From positions 1 to 56,468 of the forward strand of contig JAWLED010000008.1 in assembly GCA_041686235.1 (NCBI GenBank): a DNA stretch of 56,468 bases. The letters are read 5' to 3'. The notes beneath the pieces were generated by a model, which was not told the DNA's origin, made no database searches, and worked only from the letters and a program-made list of their open reading frames with translations. Shown here piece by piece: positions 1 through 7,799 of the stretch (its first letter is position 1; every line of letters starts with the position of its first letter). The DNA comes from JAAAOH01 sp041686235. GTDB taxonomy: Bacteria; Spirochaetota; Spirochaetia; DSM-27196; PWMO01. The position numbers and the translations under genes are program-made.

Positions 1-42
1 TCGTTTGCTCTCTCGCAGTGTTGTCGGTGTGGGAACGACGGC

Positions 43-112
43 CCGCGCGGCTGTTCGGGCCGCGCGGCGGTTTGTTCCGGCGGGCCGCAGCGCGCGGCTC
101 TTCGGGCCGCGC
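43..112 (-). terminator. Tandem GC-rich hairpins downstream of clpC
   Basis: Directly after the clpC stop codon the transcript can fold into two hairpins: arms at 92-98/106-112 (GCGCGGC/GCCGCGC) and at 43-51/59-67 (CCGCGCGGC/GCCGCGCGG). Both loops are 7 bases and nearly identical (CCGAAGA and CCGAACA on the transcribed strand). There is only a weak T-rich stretch after them, so an intrinsic terminator is plausible but not textbook. They could also be members of a REP-like family. Confidence 0.45.
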
Positions 113-117
113 CGCTC

Positions 118-2622
118 TTAGTTCGCCGCCACCGGCACCTGCGCCTCGGACTTTTTCTGCTTCTTCGCCCGAAAATGTATCTTGCCGTTTCGCATGCTCA
201 CGACCACGTGGCTTCCTTCGCCGAAGCGGCCCTTGAGGATCTCCATCGAGAGCGGATCCTCGACCTCTTTTTGGATGGTACGCCTCAGCGGCCGCGCTCC
301 GAATCGAAGGTCGAAGCCCTGATCGATGAGGTACTGTTTGGCATTCTTGGTCACCTCGAGCACGATTTCCTTTTCGGCGAGCCGCGTCTGCACCTCTCCG
401 AGCAGGATATCGAGGATGCGCTTGACCTCCTGCATCTCGAGGCTGTGGAAGACCACGGTCTCGTCGACACGGTTGAGGAACTCCGGCCGGAACAGCCGCT
501 TGAGCTCATTCATGGCCGAGGACTTGATCTCGCTGTACTGCATCATGTCCTCGTCGGTCTGAAAGCCGACCATGGACTCCCGGGAGATCTCCCGAGCGCC
601 GGCGTTCGAGGTCATAATCAGGATGGTATTCCTGAATGATACGGTGTGCCCGAGGTTATCCTGCAGCTGCCCTTCTTCGAGTACCTGCAAGAGAATGTTG
701 AACACGTCCGGATGTGCCTTCTCGATCTCGTCGAGAAGGATAACGCTGTAGGGCTTACGCCGAATCTTCTCGGTGAGCAGTCCACCCTCGTCGTAGCCTA
801 CGTAGCCCGGAGGCGCACCGACGAGCCGCGACACGTTGTGCTTCTCCATGAAGTCCGACATGTCGATACGCACCAGCGCCTCTTCGCTTCCGAACATGAA
901 CTCGGCAAGGCTCTTGGCAAGAAGTGTCTTGCCGACGCCGGTGGGGCCGAGAAAGATGAACGAGCCCATGGGCCGCTCGGGGGCGCTCAGGCCGGTGCGA
1001 GACCTCCGAATCGAGGAGGCGACCGCCTTGATCGCATCGTCCTGGCCGACCACGGTCTTGTGGAGCTCCTCCTCTATCTTGAGGAGTTTCTCTTGCTCGC
1101 TCTGGGCGAGGCGCGCAAGCGGTATTCCCGTTATATCCGAGAGGACGTACTGGACGTCGTCGGAATCCACCACGTTTTGCTCGGTCTTCAGCGTAACCTT
1201 CCACTGGTTCTTCAGCTCTTCGACGCGCGTTTTGAGCTGACGCACCTCATCGCGCACCGCAGCCGCCCGTTCGTAGTTCTGCGAGTTGACCAGAGACAGC
1301 TTCTCCTGGTTGAGGCGCTCTATCTGACGCTCGAGGTCGGCAAGCTCCGTGGGCCGGACACTGTTGTGTATGCGTTTGCGCGAGCCCGCCTCATCGATGA
1401 GGTCGATAGCCTTGTCGGGCAAGAAGTGATCGGGAACATAGCGCCGCGAAAGCAGCGCCGCCACTTCGAGGGCTCCCGGCGTAAAGGACACGTTGTGATG
1501 GTCCTCGTAGCGCTCCTTCACCCCTTTGAGAATCTCGACGGTCTCCTCGATGGACGGCTCGTCGACAAAGATGGTCTGAAAGCGACGCTCGAGAGCGGCG
1601 TCCTTCTCGATGTATTTCTTGTATTCGTTGAGCGTCGTCGCGCCCACGCACTGGATCTCTCCACGTGAGAGAGCGGGCTTGAGCATGTTGGAGGCATCGA
1701 TTGCCCCCTCCGCACCGCCGGCTCCGATGATGGTATGCAGCTCATCGATAAACAGCACAACATTGCCGGCGTTGATGATTTCCTTCATGACACGCTTGAG
1801 CCGCTCTTCGAACTCGCCGCGGTACTTCGTCCCGGCAATGAGCGAAGCGAGGTCGAGGGTGAGGACCCGCTTGCCGATGAGCACCTCCGGTGCCGACCCG
1901 TCGACGATTTCTTGAGCCAGGCCTTCCACGATCGCGGTTTTCCCCACGCCCGGCTCTCCGATGAGAACCGGATTGTTTTTTGTGCGCCGCGCGAGAATCT
2001 GGATAACGCGGTCAATCTCTTTATCACGTCCTACTACCGGGTCGAGCTTTTCTTCTCTCGCCAACTCGGTGAGATCCCGTGCGAACTCGTCCAATGTAGG
2101 CGTGGATTTCTTGCCTGTTTGTCCTTGCTGCATTTTCTTCTTCTGTTGGGGAAGCCGCGAGCCCGCTCCACCGGCGCCGGTGGTAGAGCCGCTGAGCTCC
2201 GCGATGACCTCACGCAGAGTCTCAATGGTCACATTGTGCTTGGCAAGAAACTTCGTCGTTTCGCCGTTGGGCTCGCGCAAGCACGCGAGCAACAGATGCT
2301 CGGTGCCGATGTATTCATGGCCGAGGTTTCGCGCCTCTTCAGCAGAGTCTTCGAGAACCTTCTTGCCTCGTGGGGACGGCGGTACATCGCCGAGGATGAA
2401 GCCGCCGCGCTTCTTTGGTATTGCTTTTTCCAGCTCGAGCTGCATTTTTGCGGGGTCGATCATGACCTTCTCGAGTGCTTTATATCCAAGCCCGCCTCCC
2501 TCCTTGAGGAGCGCGAGCACAATATGTTCCGGGAGCAGTTGGTCCGAGTGAAAGCGCTTTGCCTCATCTTGAGCAAGAATGGTTAGCACTTTCTGAGCTC
2601 GTTGTGTTAATCCTTTGAACAT
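118..2622 (-). CDS. clpC: ATP-dependent Clp protease ATP-binding subunit ClpC
   Basis: Hsp100/AAA+ unfoldase that unfolds substrates, including arginine-phosphorylated proteins, and feeds them to ClpP. The 834-residue protein has an N-terminal double Clp-N repeat (about 1-145), a first AAA+ module with Walker A GEPGVGKTA (222-230) and Walker B VVLFIDE (288-294), a UVR-type middle domain (about 426-473) that marks ClpC rather than ClpA or ClpB, and a second AAA+ module with Walker A GPTGVGKT (559-566) and Walker B VILLDE. The ClpP-docking tripeptide VGF is at 685-687. Start ATG is supported by GGGAGGA five bases upstream. It is the last gene of mcsA-mcsB-clpC, 15 bases after mcsB, so its adaptor and kinase partners are co-expressed. 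No clpP is present in the window. Confidence 0.97.
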   Translation of the reverse strand: MFKGLTQRAQKVLTILAQDEAKRFHSDQLLPEHIVLALLKEGGGLGYKALEKVMIDPAKMQLELEKAIPKKRGGFILGDVPPSPRGKKVLEDSAEEARNLGHEYIGTEHLLLACLREPNGETTKFLAKHNVTIETLREVIAELSGSTTGAGGAGSRLPQQKKKMQQGQTGKKSTPTLDEFARDLTELAREEKLDPVVGRDKEIDRVIQILARRTKNNPVLIGEPGVGKTAIVEGLAQEIVDGSAPEVLIGKRVLTLDLASLIAGTKYRGEFEERLKRVMKEIINAGNVVLFIDELHTIIGAGGAEGAIDASNMLKPALSRGEIQCVGATTLNEYKKYIEKDAALERRFQTIFVDEPSIEETVEILKGVKERYEDHHNVSFTPGALEVAALLSRRYVPDHFLPDKAIDLIDEAGSRKRIHNSVRPTELADLERQIERLNQEKLSLVNSQNYERAAAVRDEVRQLKTRVEELKNQWKVTLKTEQNVVDSDDVQYVLSDITGIPLARLAQSEQEKLLKIEEELHKTVVGQDDAIKAVASSIRRSRTGLSAPERPMGSFIFLGPTGVGKTLLAKSLAEFMFGSEEALVRIDMSDFMEKHNVSRLVGAPPGYVGYDEGGLLTEKIRRKPYSVILLDEIEKAHPDVFNILLQVLEEGQLQDNLGHTVSFRNTILIMTSNAGAREISRESMVGFQTDEDMMQYSEIKSSAMNELKRLFRPEFLNRVDETVVFHSLEMQEVKRILDILLGEVQTRLAEKEIVLEVTKNAKQYLIDQGFDLRFGARPLRRTIQKEVEDPLSMEILKGRFGEGSHVVVSMRNGKIHFRAKKQKKSEAQVPVAAN

Positions 2623-2637
2623 TCAGTCCTCCCTGAG

Positions 2638-3678
2638 TTAGCGAAGTGAATCCAGATACCGCCTCAGCAGTACTGCTCGCCTCTCGTCTTCGTTCTCCTG
2701 CGTATCATCTGTGATGCCGTCTTCCGTGAGTGAGTAAACCACATGAGACCGTTGCGTAAGAAAGAACAACGACGTTGCCTGTGCCAACGTTATCTCCTGT
2801 GCCATACCCAAAGCTATGCCGAGCCGTAGCCACGACAGTAACCGAAATGCTTCCGACCGCGTCAAACATCTGGAATACGACAGGATTCCAACGGCCCGGT
2901 ACACGGCGTCTTCGGTTTCACCCTTGCGGGAACCGGTAAGTCCGTCCCGCACCCTACGTTCATAATTTACCAACTGCATCGTCGCACGTTCAAGTTTCTC
3001 GATCAGTTCGTCTTCCGCGATCCCGAGCGTTTGGCGCGAAGCGATCTGATATATATCGCCAAGAGACTCCGCACCGTCAAGTGAAAACCCTCTGACCGCG
3101 AAACCTTCTTTCCACACCGACCCCAATGCCTCCTCCAACAAGCCCATACGGCGCAGTGCCGGCAAATGAAGCATCGTCGACGCTCTCAGTGCTGTGCCGA
3201 GGTCGTCGAGGTCCGCCGTGAGGTATCCCCATTCCAGAGATACCGAAAAGGGGAACTCTGCCTCGAGCTCGTCATCAATCTCATCGGCATCTTCGAGGGC
3301 CTGAGCAACGTCCAAACCTCCGCGAAAGCTAATGATGCGAAGATGATCACCATAGTTGAGCTGCACCCCGAGTCGCTCGTCACGTCGGAGGAACAGCGGC
3401 CCGGTGTCGAGCTCGGATTCGTCCGGGAAAAAATTGCGCTCGACCAGCACCCCGCGTAGACGAGACTCATCGGGGTCGAAGCGGCCAAACTCGGGAGCGC
3501 GCCGTGCAAAATGCTTCGATACCGCGCTTTCGAGCTCTTCCCGATCGCCGGCGGACATATACCCGGGAAAGGGGTAGCTTACCACGTTTCGAGCAAGACG
3601 AACCCGTGAGGACATGACAACGTCGTGTTCAGGGCCGGTGTCGGAAAACCAGCTTGCATCGTGCCGCAGATCAGACAT
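2638..3678 (-). CDS. mcsB: Protein arginine kinase McsB
   Basis: Phosphorylates arginine side chains of aberrant proteins, marking them for ClpC. The 346-residue protein is a phosphagen-kinase-type enzyme: the nucleotide-binding SSRVRLARN motif is at 23-31, followed by the conserved RAS-M-HLPAL segment and the downstream RGF-(x)3-GAES-GDIYQI block typical of McsB. The start chosen is the ATG at 3678, which overlaps the mcsA stop by 8 bases and has GAGG six bases upstream. An in-frame extension to 3711 would lie entirely inside mcsA. The overlap suggests translational coupling with its activator McsA. McsB is best known from Firmicutes; here the operon lacks the CtsR repressor. Confidence 0.95.
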   Translation of the reverse strand: MSDLRHDASWFSDTGPEHDVVMSSRVRLARNVVSYPFPGYMSAGDREELESAVSKHFARRAPEFGRFDPDESRLRGVLVERNFFPDESELDTGPLFLRRDERLGVQLNYGDHLRIISFRGGLDVAQALEDADEIDDELEAEFPFSVSLEWGYLTADLDDLGTALRASTMLHLPALRRMGLLEEALGSVWKEGFAVRGFSLDGAESLGDIYQIASRQTLGIAEDELIEKLERATMQLVNYERRVRDGLTGSRKGETEDAVYRAVGILSYSRCLTRSEAFRLLSWLRLGIALGMAQEITLAQATSLFFLTQRSHVVYSLTEDGITDDTQENEDERRAVLLRRYLDSLR

Positions 3679-4168
3679 CTTCCACCTCACGGTCAATGTG
3701 TGCGAGCTCATCCCGCAGCTTTGCAGCCTGCTCGTAATCCTCCTCGGTCACCGCGGCTTCGAGCCGGCGCCGCAGCCGCTCCCGGTCAATGAAGAACCGC
3801 TTGTACACCTTCAACCGCTCCGGATACTTTCCCGCGTGTTGGGCCGGGCTGGGACGACGCTCGAGGACCGAGCGAATCTCGTTCTCGAACACCGCGTAAC
3901 ACTGGGCACATCCGAGCCGGCCCGTATTGCGAATTTCCCTGTATGACCTTCCGCATGCCTCGCACCGGGCCGTCTCCTCGTCCTCGGCATTGCCACTCAT
4001 CGCCCCGGAGATCAACTCTTCGACGCTGGGTGTCGGCATCTTCGACTCCGGATCGATTCCGATTTGGGCGGCGCATACATCGCATACGTTCATCTCGTCC
4101 GTTTGGCGCCCCCAAGTTCGCTGGACCTGAATGACGGCTTCTCGTTCACTGCAGATATCACACAGCAC
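3671..4168 (-). CDS. mcsA: McsA, zinc-finger UVR-domain activator of McsB
   Basis: Activator and adaptor of the McsB arginine kinase. The 165-residue protein has two pairs of zinc-binding CxxC motifs (C3/C6 with C29/C32, and C69/C72 with C87/C90), followed by a C-terminal coiled UVR motif (about 129-163) expected to contact ClpC or McsB. This is the canonical McsA layout. The start is GTG, supported by GGGAG eight bases upstream, and a candidate promoter sits about 40 bases farther up. It is the first gene of the operon and overlaps mcsB. No ctsR reading frame is found upstream; the neighbouring gene on that side is the end of the Lol operon. Confidence 0.93.
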   Translation of the reverse strand: MLCDICSEREAVIQVQRTWGRQTDEMNVCDVCAAQIGIDPESKMPTPSVEELISGAMSGNAEDEETARCEACGRSYREIRNTGRLGCAQCYAVFENEIRSVLERRPSPAQHAGKYPERLKVYKRFFIDRERLRRRLEAAVTEEDYEQAAKLRDELAHIDREVEDV

Positions 4169-4214
4169 AGTATTTCTCCCACTTCACAGTCTACATCCGT
4201 CGGGAGCCCAATGC

Positions 4215-4243
4215 AAAATACCTTTGCGAGATTTTCCCGGCAA
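4215..4243 (-). promoter_or_regulatory. Candidate promoter of mcsA-mcsB-clpC
   Basis: On the minus strand, TTGCCG (4238-4243), a 17-base spacer and TATTTT (4215-4220) give a sigma-70-like promoter. The predicted transcription start near 4208 leaves a 40-base leader carrying the mcsA ribosome-binding site. Neither a CIRCE element nor a sigma-32 consensus was found here. Confidence 0.45.
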
Positions 4244-4257
4244 ATCGCCGTGCCGGG
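4236..4257. promoter_or_regulatory. Inverted repeat overlapping the mcsA -35 region
   Basis: CCCGGCA (4236-4242), an 8-base spacer and TGCCGGG (4251-4257) form a perfect 7-bp inverted repeat that covers the candidate -35 box. Its place is what an operator would have, and the usual repressor of this operon (CtsR) is not encoded here. The protein that might bind it is unknown. Confidence 0.35.
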
Positions 4258-4309
4258 GATTTCAAGTTAGTTAATTTTCTCTCAAAAGACAAGAGCGCGG
4301 GTACGGCTG

Positions 4310-4328
4310 CGGCCGGCGGGGCCGGCCG
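4310..4328 (-). terminator. GC-rich hairpin after the Lol operon
   Basis: Perfect inverted repeat CGGCCGG (4310-4316) / CCGGCCG (4322-4328) with a 5-base loop, inside a 70-base very GC-rich block after the last Lol gene. On the minus strand it is followed by a pyrimidine-rich stretch ending in TCTTGTCTTTTG. Probable transcription terminator separating the Lol operon from mcsA. Confidence 0.45.
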
Positions 4329-4377
4329 AGCCTGCGGTCCCGCCCGCGACCGGCTGCGGCCGACGCGGCCGGCCGCG

Positions 4378-5718
4378 CTAATGACGGCGCATCACTTCGA
4401 GCGGTCGGATACGACCCGCCCGACGAGCCGGCACCACCGCCGCCACCGTGGAGAGAACGGTGGTGAGCCCCGCGACGAGCAGCAGCTGTTGCGGATGGAC
4501 GATCACCGGGATCGTTTCGAGATAGAACTCCGTATGAAAGACATTCAGACTCTGCGGAATGTTATCGAAGATGGGCGAGAGAAGCACATACACCCCGCCC
4601 TGTATGCGGTTGATGATCACCTCGATCCCCGTCAACAGGCCGTTGATGTTTACCGCCAGCGCCAGCCCGACCGATAGCCCCAAAGCAGCCCCCAGTGCTC
4701 CCGTGAAAAATCCACAGAGGACGAAAACCCGGGCAATGCCGCCCGGGCTCGCCCCGGTACTCTTGAGGATAGCGATCTCCGACTGTTTCTCGAGCACCAG
4801 CATAACGAGAGACGAAGAGATGTTGACCGAAGCCACCACAACGATGAGCGCCATAATGAACACCAGCAAGTTCTTCGTGGTGCGAAACGATATGTAGCGC
4901 GACCGCTCGAGCTCGTACCAGCTAAACAACCGCCACTCGGGCCCCAAGCTGCGGGAAATCTCATTGGCAAGATAGCGCGCATCCCCGGTCCGCCCGCCGG
5001 CAAACAACGGATTCGGCAGCGCGTAGGGCTCCTCGATCTTGATACCGAGAATTTGGCGGCTCGAGTCCGAGGGGAGCACCCGCATACCGCGCTCGAAGGG
5101 CATAAACACCCAGAGCTGATCGAGCTCTTGATACCCGCTGCTTACGACGCCGGCAACGGTAAACCTCGAGACCCGTGGGAGAAACGATCCACCGTCGAGC
5201 GATCGCACGGTCAAAAGTCGTACGGGATCCCCCGGCTCCACATCAAGCTGCTCGGCGAGCCGGCTGCCGAGCACGACGTTATCAGGGTCCTCGAGGTCGA
5301 AGCTCCCCGCCTCTACCTCAATGTAGCGGCGGAAGCTCTCGTCGGCATCCCACGTCTCAGCGGGAAGCGCTCGCACGGTCACACCGCTGCGCCCGCCCTC
5401 GGATGAAAGGAGCCCCATCCCCTGCCGCTCGGGCACGACACCCGTGACGCCGTTGACCTCGGAGACGCGAGAGGCCGCCTCACGTATCTCCTCCACGCTC
5501 ATATCGGGAGAGTGAACACCTTGAAGGTGATAGGTCCCCACCTCGATGAACCGGTCGGTAATGCCCTGAATCATCCCGTCGGCGAGGCCGAGCACCACGA
5601 CCAACGGTACGAGGCTGATCCCCACGCCGAGCACGGCCCCGCGTATGCGGCTTCCCCCGCGCTCACCGCGCCCCGTGAGGTAACGCAGCGCCAGGAAGAG
5701 GGAGGCAAGAACCTTCAT
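4378..5718 (-). CDS. Lipoprotein-release ABC transporter permease, LolC/LolE family (second permease)
   Basis: Inner-membrane subunit of an ABC exporter of the LolCDE type, which extracts lipoproteins from the inner membrane of diderm cells. The 446-residue protein has the family layout: an N-terminal transmembrane helix after a basic segment (about 25-50), a large periplasmic domain (about 50-265), then three C-terminal helices within an FtsX-like domain that includes the coupling region EIAILKSTGAS. The ATG overlaps the stop of the ATPase gene (ATGA), so the three transporter genes are translationally coupled. LolC and LolE cannot be told apart here. Confidence 0.88.
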   Translation of the reverse strand: MKVLASLFLALRYLTGRGERGGSRIRGAVLGVGISLVPLVVVLGLADGMIQGITDRFIEVGTYHLQGVHSPDMSVEEIREAASRVSEVNGVTGVVPERQGMGLLSSEGGRSGVTVRALPAETWDADESFRRYIEVEAGSFDLEDPDNVVLGSRLAEQLDVEPGDPVRLLTVRSLDGGSFLPRVSRFTVAGVVSSGYQELDQLWVFMPFERGMRVLPSDSSRQILGIKIEEPYALPNPLFAGGRTGDARYLANEISRSLGPEWRLFSWYELERSRYISFRTTKNLLVFIMALIVVVASVNISSSLVMLVLEKQSEIAILKSTGASPGGIARVFVLCGFFTGALGAALGLSVGLALAVNINGLLTGIEVIINRIQGGVYVLLSPIFDNIPQSLNVFHTEFYLETIPVIVHPQQLLLVAGLTTVLSTVAAVVPARRAGRIRPLEVMRRH

Positions 5719-6395
5719 GCCGGCGACACCCGCCCGTGCACGAGATGGAGGTGATGCTCTCCACGCTCGGAGAGGCTCTCATCGTGGGTCACCAGCAACA
5801 GCGTTTTGCCGTATCCACGGACAAGATCAAAGAGGATGTTTTCCACGGTGCGAGAGTTACGCTCGTCGAGGTTACCGGTCGGCTCATCGGCAAGAATGAT
5901 GTCCGGATCGTTGATGAGAGCTCGGGCCACTGCAACACGCTGCCGCTCTCCGCCGGAGAGCTGCGTCGGGAAATGCTCGGTTCGCTCGGACAACCCCACT
6001 TCGGAGAGGATCTGCAATGCCCGCCGGGTGGCCTCGCCCCTCGATTCGCCCCCCATGAAGGCGGGCATCATGACATTCTCGACTGCCGTAAAATCCTTGA
6101 GCAAAAAGTGGAACTGAAATACGAGCCCCACCACGGTGCTGCGATAGCGGGTCAATTGTGACTCGGCAAGCGCCTCCACGTGGTACCCGGCGGCCTCGAT
6201 CGTTCCGCCGGTGGGAGTATCGAGCCCGCCGATCAGATTGAGCAACGTACTCTTGCCCGACCCGCTCTCTCCGGTTATGACCACCGTATTGCCGGCCGAG
6301 ACGGTGAGATTGACGTCGCTCAGAATCTGGAGCTCCTCTACACCGCTTTGAAATGTCTTTGCCACATGCGATAGACGAAGAATCGGATCTCTCAT
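5715..6395 (-). CDS. lolD: Lipoprotein-release ABC transporter ATP-binding protein LolD
   Basis: Cytoplasmic ATPase that powers the flanking LolC/E-type permeases. The 226-residue protein carries Walker A GESGSGKST, the Q-loop region VFQFHFLLKDFTAVENV, the signature LSGGERQRVAVARAL, Walker B IILADEPTGNLD and the switch histidine in VTHDE. The start chosen is the ATG at 6395, which overlaps the stop of the upstream permease (ATGA); the longer open frame would lie inside that gene. The order permease-ATPase-permease with two 4-base overlaps implies stoichiometric production. MacB-like exporters share the ATPase fold, but having two separate permeases without a MacA favours Lol. Confidence 0.93.
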   Translation of the reverse strand: MRDPILRLSHVAKTFQSGVEELQILSDVNLTVSAGNTVVITGESGSGKSTLLNLIGGLDTPTGGTIEAAGYHVEALAESQLTRYRSTVVGLVFQFHFLLKDFTAVENVMMPAFMGGESRGEATRRALQILSEVGLSERTEHFPTQLSGGERQRVAVARALINDPDIILADEPTGNLDERNSRTVENILFDLVRGYGKTLLLVTHDESLSERGEHHLHLVHGRVSPA

Positions 6396-7795
6396 TCGTT
6401 CCTCAGTATCTCTGACGGTTTGATTCGCGCAACTCGCAAAGATGCAAAGTGCGCCGCCACAGTGGCCGAGACCACCGCGAACAGAAAAATGCCAATGGTT
6501 TCCCACAGTACCGCCCTGGTGGGGACCTCTTCTATGTAGAAGTATGCCGGCGAAAAGATGGTGAACCGCCCTTCGGCAACCGCCCCGCCGAGGAGCTCGA
6601 GCACGGCTCCAACGGCGTTGATGAGGCGCTCGGCGAGCGCAAACAACTCGTTGACATTCTCCGAAACGAGGAGCCCCAGCATGACGCCCAGAACCCCTCC
6701 GAGGAGACCGATCATGAGCCCTTCGAGCGTAAACACGGTGCGGATACTGCGAGGCGGTGCGCCGAGGGCCTTGAGTACCGCAATCTCTTCCGTGCGCTCA
6801 ACCACGCTGCGCCGCAGAGACTGATAGATATTTACCCCGACCACCACGAAAATGAGCCCGACCAGCAACATCATGAGTGTCTTTTCCAGCCGCAACGCCC
6901 CAAAGATGGAACGGTTGAACTCCCTCCAGGAGAGCACCGATGCTCCGTCGGGAAGCGCTTCTTCGAGTCGGGCTGCAACTATGCGGTCGTTGAACCGATT
7001 CTCGAGCTTGATTCCCCACACCGGCTCGTCGTCGGCTGCGAAACGCTCTCCGGCTTCCTCGAGCGAAACAAAGCCCCAGCCGCGGTCATAGTCGAGAAAA
7101 CCGGTGCGGAACAGACCGGTGACTTCGAGCTCGGTTTCCGCGGGGTCACTCACATCGAAGTCCTCCCCGCCGAGGTTCACGAATGTCACGGTCTCTCCCA
7201 CCCCGACACCGAGCATGCGAGAGAGCTCGGCGCCGAGAACCACCGTCCCCGGACGCTCCAGATCAAAACTCCCCGAGACTACTTCGAGGCTCTCGGCGAA
7301 ACCGGGGTCACGGGCGAGCACATCGGCGGGAAGCCCCCGCAGAGCCACGCTCTCGGGTTCGGAGTAGAACCCACGGGCAAGGGTTTGAATCTCGTGGAAG
7401 GGGATCGCTGAGCCGACCCCGCGCACGTTCTCGAGACGTCCGGCAACGGCGCGCTCGGAGCCGGCGGCGGCGGCCGCAGAGTCCGAAGCGGCGCCCCCGG
7501 AGCCGGCCGCGCCGGACTCAGAGTCGGGGGCAGTGCCCCCGGAGCCGGAGCCGGCGGCGCCGGCCACCTCGCCGGTGCTACTGAGCCCCTCCACGCGCAA
7601 GTGGTACGAGTTTATCTCTAAAATGTTCTCGATCGTGCCGATCTGAAACCCGTTCATCACCGCAAGCACGGCAACGAGCGTCATGACCCCCGCAGCAATC
7701 CCGCTGACCGACAGTAAAGAGGCTGTATGCCCCTTTTCTTTGCGCCGCGTGCGAAAGTGACGCTTTGAGACGAATACGACCCATCCACCGTGCAC
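6392..7795 (-). CDS. Lipoprotein-release ABC transporter permease, LolC/LolE family (first permease)
   Basis: First permease of the Lol-type transporter, about 467 residues: an N-terminal helix (MTLVAVLAVMNGF region), a periplasmic domain, and three C-terminal helices with the coupling segment EIAVLKALGAP. The GTG at 7795 is preferred because GGGGGAG lies seven bases upstream and the preceding gene stops four bases before it; an in-frame TTG at 7813 is an alternative. Early in the periplasmic domain (DNA about 7440-7570) there is an insert of some 45 residues made almost only of Gly, Ala and Ser with scattered acidic residues. It is unlike the rest of the protein and looks like an expanded GC-rich repeat. 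Confidence 0.88.
   Translation of the reverse strand: MHGGWVVFVSKRHFRTRRKEKGHTASLLSVSGIAAGVMTLVAVLAVMNGFQIGTIENILEINSYHLRVEGLSSTGEVAGAAGSGSGGTAPDSESGAAGSGGAASDSAAAAAGSERAVAGRLENVRGVGSAIPFHEIQTLARGFYSEPESVALRGLPADVLARDPGFAESLEVVSGSFDLERPGTVVLGAELSRMLGVGVGETVTFVNLGGEDFDVSDPAETELEVTGLFRTGFLDYDRGWGFVSLEEAGERFAADDEPVWGIKLENRFNDRIVAARLEEALPDGASVLSWREFNRSIFGALRLEKTLMMLLVGLIFVVVGVNIYQSLRRSVVERTEEIAVLKALGAPPRSIRTVFTLEGLMIGLLGGVLGVMLGLLVSENVNELFALAERLINAVGAVLELLGGAVAEGRFTIFSPAYFYIEEVPTRAVLWETIGIFLFAVVSATVAAHFASLRVARIKPSEILRNE
7440..7570. repeat. Degenerate GC-rich repeat tract inside the first Lol permease
   Basis: This stretch encodes a Gly/Ala/Ser-rich tract with imperfect repeats (GAAGSG-type units separated by acidic spacers). 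Base composition is more extreme than in the flanking gene and the frame is kept. It belongs with the exact tandem repeats at 16304, 26588 and 46461 as a probable slippage-born insertion. Confidence 0.6.
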
Positions 7796-7799
7796 GACG

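Noticed and set aside
646..1668. 340-residue plus-strand reading frame inside clpC
   Set aside because: It is fully antisense to clpC, whose ATPase motifs are intact; the frame follows from GC-rich codon use on the other strand.
4259..4270. CTTGAAA element upstream of mcsA as a sigma-32 heat-shock promoter
   Set aside because: No CCCCAT-type -10 at the required spacing; no CIRCE repeat either.
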